Assembly: GCA_025453735.1 (NCBI GenBank)
Contig: JALOPY010000347.1
Coordinates: 1 to 7,705, forward strand
Length of the DNA stretch: 7,705 nt
Reading direction: 5' to 3'
DNA from: a bacterium
Lineage (GTDB): Bacteria > Zhuqueibacterota > Zhuqueibacteria > Thermofontimicrobiales > Thermofontimicrobiaceae
Part shown: positions 1 through 4,371 of the stretch, one piece after another
Numbering within the stretch: position 1 is the first letter of the stretch
Layout: each line of letters begins with the position of its first letter
Notes under the pieces: model-generated
The model's input: only the letters and a program-made list of their open reading frames with translations
What the model was told of the DNA's origin: nothing
Databases searched by the model: none
Made by a program: the position numbers and the translations under genes

Positions 1-137
1 CCGGCGCCGAGGGGATCGTCGCGCAGCTCCTTGATCCGCTCCTGGGAGGCCATCTTCTCCGAGACCTCGTTCATCCGGAACTCGCGGTTGCGGAGGTGGT
101 ACTGCATGTTGTCGTTGGGCATCGCTGAGCTGATGCG
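1..137 (-). CDS. flgL: Flagellar hook-associated protein FlgL-like N-terminal fragment (probable foreign sequence joined by chimera)
   Basis: Read on the minus strand from about 137 to 1, the frame gives RISSAMPNDNMQY, then HLRNREFRMNEVSEKMASQ, then ERIKELRDDPLGA, and runs off the window. FlgL and flagellin N-termini begin with a short 'RIS/RVS' strand, a long helix, and a conserved 'R(I/V)..(L/P)(R/A)DDP.aA' motif. The 'MPNDNMQY' and 'RI.ELRDDP' wording matches my memory of spirochaete FlgL proteins. The protein would form the hook-filament junction outside the cell. The usual initiator before RIS is not present (the codon there is TGG at 140-138); an in-frame ATG lies at 122-120. The first 120 bases are about 65% GC with G/C at most third codon positions, unlike everything to the right. 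No other flagellar gene is present. I read this as sequence from another genome. The family assignment is fairly secure and the taxon is inferred. Confidence 0.62.
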
Positions 138-540
138 CCAAACTTGCCTGAACATTGAATTTGAAATTCTCCGACCGCCAGACCGAGTAACAGGGTACAG
201 GCGTGGTAATCAGGCTGCCGCTAGCATGAATGGCGACAGAAATAGGCAGCATTGAAACCTGTCCCTGCCGCAATGCCAGCCAGTTTGCACCCAATTCCCA
301 TTCGTGATTGAAATTGCTGTGGCCTATCGTCACACCGAGATTATCCAGAATGCCATAGCCAAAACCGACCAGAATGAAGGCAGGTCCGTTCAATCCGTAG
401 TAAGTATCATAGCCGCTATCAATCGTTCGGATGAAGCGATGTGACACCCTGAATAGCAGATTGTTTTTGCCGATCATCTGGGTCGTCGGCAAATTGATCA
501 ATTGGGCGCCCCAAAAAGCAGGCTTAGCAAATCGGCTTAC
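127..540 (-). CDS. DUF5777-family outer-membrane beta-barrel protein, N-terminal part; no own start, truncated at its C-terminus
   Basis: The minus-strand frame from 540 downwards reads FAKPAFWGAQLINLPTT, then NNLLFRVSHRFIRTID, then GYDTYYGLNGPAFILVGFGY, and later MLPISVAIHASGS and FNVQASLAHQL. This is the layout I recall for the DUF5777 beta-barrel family: a 'LIN.PTT' lead-in, an 'F.(I/V)SHRF' strand, a '(Y/F)(Y/F)GL....(I/L).(V/L).(Y/F)GI' strand, 'MP(I/L)S' and 'AHQL'. Family members are near 290 aa, so only about the first half is here before the frame enters GC-rich foreign sequence near 125-140. The frame is open upstream to a TGA at 585-583. It contains no ATG before 477 and no signal peptide, which is abnormal for an outer-membrane barrel. 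It overlaps the 3' end of the upstream cytochrome gene in the -1 frame, so it may be the second half of a frameshift fusion. Its function is unknown; an outer-membrane location is expected. Confidence 0.7.
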
Positions 541-1052
541 TTTTTCAGCTTCTTGATCTTGTCTAAAGTTTTTTTTTCCACTTCAGATGGGGAAGCGGGC
601 TTTTTTTCCATCGATTCGGATGCCTTCAGCGACACGATCCACTTTTCGATAACCTCGATCTCCTCCGCTTTCAAAGGCGGCGCATCGATGGGCATGCGAT
701 CTTCAACGATCCCCTTTTCACCTTTGATTTTCATCAGGAGATAGCTTTTTTCTGGCGCTTTGGTATCGACCAATTTCAATGAGTCGATTTGCAGACTGGG
801 CACATCGACAATCGCATCGTAAAATTTGTCAGGTTCGAGATTCAATTTCTTTTTCGGAAATTGTCCCTTATGGCAACCCGAGGTGGCGCAGTGATTTTTA
901 AAAGTAACAGCGACTTTTTTCTGCAGCGCATCTTTGCTTGCTGACAGGGCTTTTTCAGCCTTCACGATTTTTTCTTGGGCGAAATTTCCCGACACGCCGA
1001 ACACGATGAACGTAACAATTAAAATCGCAATGGGCAACAGCATTTTCTTCAT
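537..1052 (-). CDS. Exported cytochrome c-like protein with a CX4CH site (171 aa)
   Basis: The N-terminus is a signal peptide (MKK, hydrophobic residues 5-20, likely cleavage near SGNFA). A short charged helix follows, then a CX4CH motif at Cys55/Cys60/His61, a 'DRMPIDAPPL' segment with Met120, and 'EEIEVIEKWI' at 131-139. This order (CX4CH, ..SYLL.KI.., RMP, L...EI..I..WI) is the small cytochrome c-like domain common in Bacteroidota, Ignavibacteria and Planctomycetes. His61 and possibly Met120 would ligate a c-type heme, but CX4CH is wider than the classical CXXCH, so heme attachment is probable and not certain. Residues 143-171 form a Lys/Glu/Pro/Ser-rich tail. AAGGAG lies at 1066-1061, 8 bases before the ATG. 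It starts 22 bases after the neighbouring CX4CH lipoprotein gene, so the two are probably co-transcribed. An A9 run near the 3' end may shift ribosomes or polymerase into the DUF5777 frame. Confidence 0.85.
   Translation of the reverse strand: MKKMLLPIAILIVTFIVFGVSGNFAQEKIVKAEKALSASKDALQKKVAVTFKNHCATSGCHKGQFPKKKLNLEPDKFYDAIVDVPSLQIDSLKLVDTKAPEKSYLLMKIKGEKGIVEDRMPIDAPPLKAEEIEVIEKWIVSLKASESMEKKPASPSEVEKKTLDKIKKLKK
569..577 (-). other. A9 homopolymer, candidate -1 slippage site (A_AAA_AAA)
   Basis: On the minus strand the cytochrome gene reads GAA AAA AAA ACT here, with nine consecutive A (T569-T577 on the plus strand). The heptamer A_AAA_AAA (576-570) is in the correct phase for -1 slippage. 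After a -1 shift the frame reads AAC TTT AGA CAA and runs without a stop into the DUF5777 barrel, bypassing the cytochrome stop at 539-537. A9 runs are known to permit transcriptional slippage and also to collect sequencing and replication indels. The phase is seen directly; use of the site is inferred. Confidence 0.45.
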
Positions 1053-1074
1053 CAGTGATTCTCCTTAAAAATGA

Positions 1075-1488
1075 TTAATTATTTTTCGCTCCCGCATCGA
1101 TCCAATTTTTGATCAACTGAATTTCATTGGCAGACAATGGATTGCCGCCAATGGGCATGCGAAGCGTCCCGTCACCTGGATCGCCAATAATTTTAATGTA
1201 AAGATAGCTACTATCCGCCTTATTGGGAATGACTCTGACCTTTGCTGGATTATTTATCGAAACAGCATTCACCAGATTAGTGTAGCTCTTCCCAGTTGAC
1301 AAATCGAGCCCCGCTGCGGCTGATGCATCATGGCAATTCGCAAAGGCACAGCTTTTGTTGAAGATTGGCTGGATGTCGGCTGCCAGCGATGGATCTGTGG
1401 CTGGCTCGGTGGGGCATTTTTCTTTGCCACAACCTGTTATGATGAGCAACAAAGTGGCAATGATACAGGCTAATTTTGTTTTAGACAA
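1075..1488 (-). CDS. CX4CH cytochrome c-like lipoprotein (137 aa from TTG start)
   Basis: I place the start at TTG 1488-1486 because AGGAG at 1500-1496 sits 7 bases upstream and the protein then begins with a proper lipoprotein signal: MSKTKLAC, hydrophobic residues, and lipobox ITGC with Cys20 as the lipidation site. An in-frame ATG at 1527 would add 13 residues in front and has no good ribosome binding site. After a short linker come 'DIQPIFNKSC' and CX4CH (Cys47, Cys52, His53), then 'GLDLSTGKSY', 'SYLYIKI', 'LRMPIGGNPLS', and 'EIQLIKNWIDAGA'. This is the compact cytochrome c-like domain of FCB and planctomycete proteins, probably binding one heme with His53 and the RMP methionine. It should sit on a membrane surface facing the periplasm, or the outside if exported further. 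It precedes the second CX4CH gene by 22 bases, which suggests a shared operon and a shared electron-transfer role. Confidence 0.85.
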   Translation of the reverse strand: MSKTKLACIIATLLLIITGCGKEKCPTEPATDPSLAADIQPIFNKSCAFANCHDASAAAGLDLSTGKSYTNLVNAVSINNPAKVRVIPNKADSSYLYIKIIGDPGDGTLRMPIGGNPLSANEIQLIKNWIDAGAKNN

Positions 1489-1508
1489 ATGAATTCTCCT
1501 GATTATTT

Positions 1509-1560
1509 TAAAAATTCCAAATTCCAAATTTCAAACTTCAAAAAACAAATAAATCTCAAA
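1509..1560. repeat. AT-rich extragenic repeat, copy related to 3469-3489
   Basis: The stretch is built from AATTCCAAATTCC and TTTCAAACTTC type units. Positions 1532-1552 match the reverse complement of 3469-3489 at 20 of 21 bases. It lies between the nitroreductase terminator and the ribosome binding site of the CX4CH lipoprotein gene, so it would form that gene's leader or promoter region. Confidence 0.45.
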
Positions 1561-1567
1561 GCCACAA

Positions 1568-1598
1568 CGTGACCGTCATCTCCAAGATGACGGTCACG
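1568..1598 (-). terminator. Stem-loop terminator after the nitroreductase gene
   Basis: A 12-bp perfect inverted repeat (1569-1580 and 1586-1597), extended to 13 bp by C1568/G1598, encloses a 5-base loop. On the minus strand it begins 7 bases after the nitroreductase stop codon (1608-1606) and is followed by a moderately T-rich stretch. Position and strength suggest intrinsic termination, though the T-run is interrupted. Confidence 0.65.
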
Positions 1599-1605
1599 GT
1601 GAAGT

Positions 1606-2163
1606 TCATTCAAATATATTCAGAAAAAAATTCTCCGTCAACGGATTCCTGGTTCTTGGCGCTAAAGATTTCTGCTGCGATTCTTCATCCAACTGGCTAA
1701 CATCGCCCTCATAACCAACAGCAATCATGACATAAACTTCAAATTCAGCAGGAATCTGGAATTCATCCTTGATGACCTGCGGAGAAAAGCCAGACATGGG
1801 GCGGGCTACCAGATTCAATTCCGTTGCTTGCAGCAGTATCAATTGCACCGCCATCCCCAGGTCGAACAGATAATATTTTCTGCCATCTCTATTCTGGCAA
1901 TCTAAATCAGGTTTTGAAAATCCCACGATCAACAGCGGTGCTGTTTTTGCCCAGCTATTGCCATCAGATAATGCCTTGCGACCTTTTTCCAGGGCTGCTG
2001 GCTCCGTTAAAAACAAAAATCGCCAGGGCTGATTGTTGAAGCAAGAGGCCGAAAGCTGGGCAGCGCTCATTAATTTATTGATGATCTCATCATTTAATTT
2101 CTCTGACGAGATCGCTCGAGATGCTTTTCGTTTGTTCAGAATGTCTATCAATGAAGTAAACAT
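1606..2163 (-). CDS. Nitroreductase-family FMN protein (185 aa)
   Basis: The family normally binds FMN and uses NAD(P)H to reduce nitro compounds, quinones or enones, as a cytoplasmic dimer. Visible family marks are 'LNKRKASRAIS' at 9-19 (the R.S.R phosphate-binding segment), 'SASCFNNQPWRFLF' at 38-51 (the S..N.QPW motif), 'WAKTAPLLIVGFS' at 71-83, 'YYLFDLGMAVQLILLQATELNL' near 97-118 with the dimer helix, and 'VYVMIAVGYEGD' at 143-154 before the C-terminal 'PR.RNPL' tail. The length fits the short single-domain members. I start at ATG 2163-2161: the longer frame would begin with a TTG inside the upstream terminator hairpin and has no family similarity. The ribosome binding site before 2163 is weak (a GGGA-like stretch). 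It lies between two stem-loops and is probably its own transcription unit. The substrate cannot be told from the sequence. Confidence 0.88.
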   Translation of the reverse strand: MFTSLIDILNKRKASRAISSEKLNDEIINKLMSAAQLSASCFNNQPWRFLFLTEPAALEKGRKALSDGNSWAKTAPLLIVGFSKPDLDCQNRDGRKYYLFDLGMAVQLILLQATELNLVARPMSGFSPQVIKDEFQIPAEFEVYVMIAVGYEGDVSQLDEESQQKSLAPRTRNPLTENFFLNIFE

Positions 2164-2203
2164 TTCAAAATTCCCAATCCAATGTTTTAAAAATAAAAAT
2201 TGC

Positions 2204-2237
2204 CTGATTCCATCCGCCAACTGGCAGATGGAATCAG
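2204..2237 (-). terminator. Intrinsic terminator after the DUF2892 gene
   Basis: A 15-bp stem (2204-2218 pairing with 2223-2237, one G-U wobble) with a 4-base loop is followed on the minus strand by a T-rich tract (GCAATTTTTATTTTT). It begins 28 bases past the stop codon of the small membrane protein. A strong Rho-independent terminator for minus-strand transcription. Confidence 0.82.
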
Positions 2238-2265
2238 AGCATAAAACAAAGTTGAATCGAATCCG

Positions 2266-2460
2266 CTACTTGTCGCTTTTCACTTTGCAGGTGTTAATCC
2301 CCAGCACCGTGTAGAGCGGGCAATAGCCGATCAAGCCTGTGATCAATGGGATGAGGCCGATGATGATCCATAATCTGGAGCCAAAGACTCCCAGAATGAT
2401 CAAAAGAATCCCGACTACAATGCGAATGGTTTTATCCGTCGCTCCGACATTTGTCTTCAT
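2266..2460 (-). CDS. YgaP-like transmembrane protein, DUF2892 family (64 aa)
   Basis: A small inner-membrane protein: 'MKTNVGATDKTIRI' leads into two hydrophobic helices (about 12-28 and 30-46), then 'GYCPLYTVLGINTC' with Cys47 and Cys58. The start 'N.G..D+.IR...G', the W at the second helix, and 'GYCP.Y..LGI.TC' are the signature of the DUF2892/YgaP transmembrane domain. In other bacteria this domain is found alone or fused to a rhodanese, and is tied to sulfide or sulfur-redox proteins; no rhodanese is present here. GGAGGGAG at about 2473-2465 lies just before the ATG. The strong terminator downstream shows it is the last gene of its transcript, perhaps read with the secreted CTCH gene 82 bases upstream. 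The molecular role of the free-standing form is not known. Confidence 0.88.
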   Translation of the reverse strand: MKTNVGATDKTIRIVVGILLIILGVFGSRLWIIIGLIPLITGLIGYCPLYTVLGINTCKVKSDK

Positions 2461-2512
2461 AATTCTCCCTCCTGAATGGGTTAAGTGATAAAGTTAGACA
2501 ACTACAATATGC

Positions 2513-2542
2513 AAATTTTATTTCAATTTATCAATAAAATTT
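2513..2542 (-). terminator. AT-only inverted repeat after the secreted CTCH gene
   Basis: AAATTTTATT (2513-2522) and AATAAAATTT (2533-2542) form a perfect 10-bp inverted repeat around a 10-base loop, directly abutting the stop codon (2545-2543). With no G-C pairs it would be a weak terminator at best and could be chance in AT-rich DNA. Confidence 0.3.
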
Positions 2543-3337
2543 TTACTTCAACAAAATTAATTTTCGGCTCTGGGTGAGGTTATTAAAAGTGACCTGATAC
2601 GTATAAACTCCCGAAGCGACTGTCAGACCATTGAAACTGGTTCCATTCCAGGTAAAGAAATAATTGCCTGGCGAGCCATGCTGCTGAATCGTCGCAAAAA
2701 TTTCCCGTCCGTTCAGGTCAAATATTCTCAATCGAACTTCACCTGCCGTATGAATCTGATAGCCAATCGTTGTTTCGGAGTTGAAAGGATTGGGATAGTT
2801 CTGTAGAAGCTGGAACGAATTCACCACGAAAATATCCCGATCAAAAACAGAAGTTGTTTTGTAGGCTGCTCTTCGTGTTGTTACTGTTGGATCATCTCCT
2901 GAGGAATCGCCATCGCCATTGACAGCGTTGCCAGCAAAATTGAAAACCACCGAATCTGTCGCCGTCGTCGGAGCAGTCCAATCGACTGTCCAGGATTTAA
3001 CGTTAGAGTTGCTATGGGTGACTTCCCCCGACTGCAGCCTAGCACTGGCGCTGGGGTTGCTAAAACTGCCTGCCGATGCCTTTAAGTTAAAGCCACCTTT
3101 CGTGCCAACAGGGCCGCCTGTAACCGAAATGGTTAGCTTATACGTATTCCCCGCCGCAAATCCTGAGCTGGAAAACATATCGGGCGCAGCGCTGATGGTG
3201 ATCGCTGCATTTCCCGCACTCAATGTTCCATGACAGGTGCAGCCTGTGGTCGTTGCTCCTGTGTAACCGCCTGAGGAAGACAATAGCTGGGTGGTGAATA
3301 CTAAAATAACGACAAAAATAGTAATGATTTTTTTCAT
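2543..3337 (-). CDS. Secreted choice-of-anchor-V-like protein with CTCH motif and type IX sorting domain (264 aa)
   Basis: A signal peptide (MKKIITIFVVILVF, cleavage near residue 20) is followed by 'SGGYTGATTTGCTCHG', with Cys33, Cys35 and His36. Residues 44-138 form a Ser/Thr/Gly-rich beta domain ('TYKLTISVTGGP', 'GGFNLKASAG', 'EVTHSN', 'WTVDWTAP', 'VVFNFAGNAVN'), as in Reeler-like or choice-of-anchor-V proteins, which carry a similar N-terminal cysteine-histidine motif. Residues 175-264 ('FQLLQNYPNPFNSETTI', 'RIFDLNGREI', 'GVYTYQV', ending 'SRKLILLK') are a standard type IX secretion C-terminal domain, so the protein should cross the outer membrane and be surface-attached or released. The CX1CH spacing is shorter than a normal heme c site, so heme binding is uncertain. 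AAAGGA precedes the ATG. The specific function is unknown. Confidence 0.87.
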   Translation of the reverse strand: MKKIITIFVVILVFTTQLLSSSGGYTGATTTGCTCHGTLSAGNAAITISAAPDMFSSSGFAAGNTYKLTISVTGGPVGTKGGFNLKASAGSFSNPSASARLQSGEVTHSNSNVKSWTVDWTAPTTATDSVVFNFAGNAVNGDGDSSGDDPTVTTRRAAYKTTSVFDRDIFVVNSFQLLQNYPNPFNSETTIGYQIHTAGEVRLRIFDLNGREIFATIQQHGSPGNYFFTWNGTSFNGLTVASGVYTYQVTFNNLTQSRKLILLK

Positions 3338-3349
3338 GACAGAATCCTT

Positions 3350-3494
3350 TCAAATTCAAATTCCAAAAACCAAATATAAGATTACAAATAAATTTCAATA
3401 GATCAATTTCCGAAACATTAACCCTGTTCATTCGAATGAACGATATTTTGGATATTGAAATTTGAATATTATTTGTTATTTGAAGTTTGAGATT
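3350..3494. repeat. Imperfect inverted-repeat intergenic element
   Basis: The intergenic stretch between the superoxide dismutase and the CTCH gene carries AT-rich arms, about 3350-3399 and 3452-3494, that resemble each other in opposite orientation (shared pieces include TTTCAATA and CAAATAA). They flank a 16-bp perfect palindrome. Part of the right arm recurs at 1532-1552. No coding capacity is seen. It may be an extragenic repeat or the remnant of a small mobile element. Confidence 0.45.
3426..3441. promoter_or_regulatory. 16-bp perfect palindrome, candidate operator
   Basis: GTTCATTCGAATGAAC is its own reverse complement. It lies 89 bases upstream of the ATG of the secreted CTCH gene and 62 bases past the end of the superoxide dismutase gene. 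Dimeric regulators bind sites of this form, but no regulator can be named from the sequence. Confidence 0.4.
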
Positions 3495-3503
3495 TTCTCA
3501 ATA

Positions 3504-4217
3504 TTATTTCATTGCTTGATCTAACCTCCCCACCACATTCTTCCAATTAATAATATCAAAAATCGCTGTCACAAAATCCGATCTCCGATTTTGATATTTG
3601 AGATAATAAGCATGTTCCCACACATCGATCACCAATAGCGGAATGGCGCCCCAGATGGTCAAATCCTGGTGCTTTTCAGCCTGCAGAATCACTAATTTTT
3701 GGAACGGCACATGATAGGCAAATACGCCCCAGCCACTGGCTTCCACGGCATTGGTCGCAGCGATCAACTGAGCTTTGAACGCATCGAAGCTGCCGAATTC
3801 GGCGTCGATGGCCTGGGCTAATTTGCCATCGGGCTTGCCGCCGCCGTTGGGCGATAAATTTTCCCAGAAGATGGCGTGAAGAATATGCCCCGAGCCATGA
3901 AACGCCAGCTCCCGCTCCCAATGTTTGATCAAACTAAAATCATTGGCAGCACGAGCTTCTTTCAGCTTGACTTCCGCTGTGTTTAGTCCCTTCACATACG
4001 CTGCATGATGTTTGCCGTGATGCAATCGCAGCGTCTGCTCGTCAATGACGGGCTCCAGCGCATTGTAATCGTACGGCAACGGCGCCAGTTGATGCGTGCC
4101 CGCCTCGATGGGCTGGCCCTCTTTGCTCATACCTGCTGCAGCAGCCATTCCATTGCCAAACAATAAAACGCCTCCCCCAATTCCTGCTTGTTTTAAAAAC
4201 TCTCGTCTTGATGACAT
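3504..4217 (-). CDS. sod: Tat-exported Fe/Mn superoxide dismutase (237 aa)
   Basis: This enzyme converts superoxide to oxygen and hydrogen peroxide. The N-terminus MSSRREFLKQ carries a twin-arginine motif (SRREFLK, residues 3-9), then a hydrophobic Gly/Ala/Leu segment and an AAAA cleavage region near 25-28, so the folded metalloenzyme should be exported to the periplasm. Residues 42-237 are a complete Fe/Mn superoxide dismutase. The metal ligands fall at His66 (in LRLHHGKHH), His114 (in HAIFW), Asp198 and His202 (in DVWEHAYY). A Gln184 in 'KHQD' occupies what looks like the second-sphere glutamine place of manganese-type enzymes, with Gly110 at the alternative iron-type place. Manganese or cambialistic use is therefore suggested but not proven. 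AAAGGAG precedes the ATG. It has long AT-rich spacers on both sides, so it may be transcribed alone. Confidence 0.95.
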   Translation of the reverse strand: MSSRREFLKQAGIGGGVLLFGNGMAAAAGMSKEGQPIEAGTHQLAPLPYDYNALEPVIDEQTLRLHHGKHHAAYVKGLNTAEVKLKEARAANDFSLIKHWERELAFHGSGHILHAIFWENLSPNGGGKPDGKLAQAIDAEFGSFDAFKAQLIAATNAVEASGWGVFAYHVPFQKLVILQAEKHQDLTIWGAIPLLVIDVWEHAYYLKYQNRRSDFVTAIFDIINWKNVVGRLDQAMK

Positions 4218-4263
4218 GATTGAACTCCTTTAAATTTGTTGGTCTTTTGATTATCTCTCTCAA

Positions 4264-4339
4264 TGGAATTTTTTTCACAAATTATCAATGAAAATTTTAG
4301 CTGGAATTTTTTTCACAAATTATCAATGAAAATTTTAGC
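4264..4339. repeat. Perfect 38-bp tandem duplication upstream of the superoxide dismutase gene
   Basis: Two identical, directly adjacent 38-bp copies (4264-4301 and 4302-4339), each beginning TGGAATTTTTTTCACA and ending AAAATTTTAGC. They fill the spacer between the AlbA_2 gene and the superoxide dismutase gene, 47 bases upstream of the latter's ATG, and may hold its promoter. Identity of both copies means recent duplication, slippage, or an assembly artefact. Confidence 0.9.
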
Positions 4340-4371
4340 ATAATGTGAATTATTTTTTTGGCTCAGGCAAT

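Noticed and set aside
31..255. Plus-strand open frame of 74 codons at the left end
   Set aside because: It is antisense to the FlgL-like and DUF5777 frames, crosses the suspected chimeric join, and shows no protein family features.
502..744. Plus-strand open frame opposite the CX4CH cytochrome gene
   Set aside because: It is the shadow of a well-supported minus-strand gene; its Phe/Ser-rich composition comes from Lys/Glu codons on the other strand.
2164..2220. 19-residue N-terminal extension of the nitroreductase from a TTG start
   Set aside because: The TTG lies within the terminator hairpin of the preceding gene, and the extension lacks family similarity; ATG 2163 starts right at the conserved domain.
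3676..3921. Alternative minus-strand frame inside the superoxide dismutase gene
   Set aside because: All dismutase ligands are in the main frame, and this one has Arg/Ser-rich out-of-frame composition.
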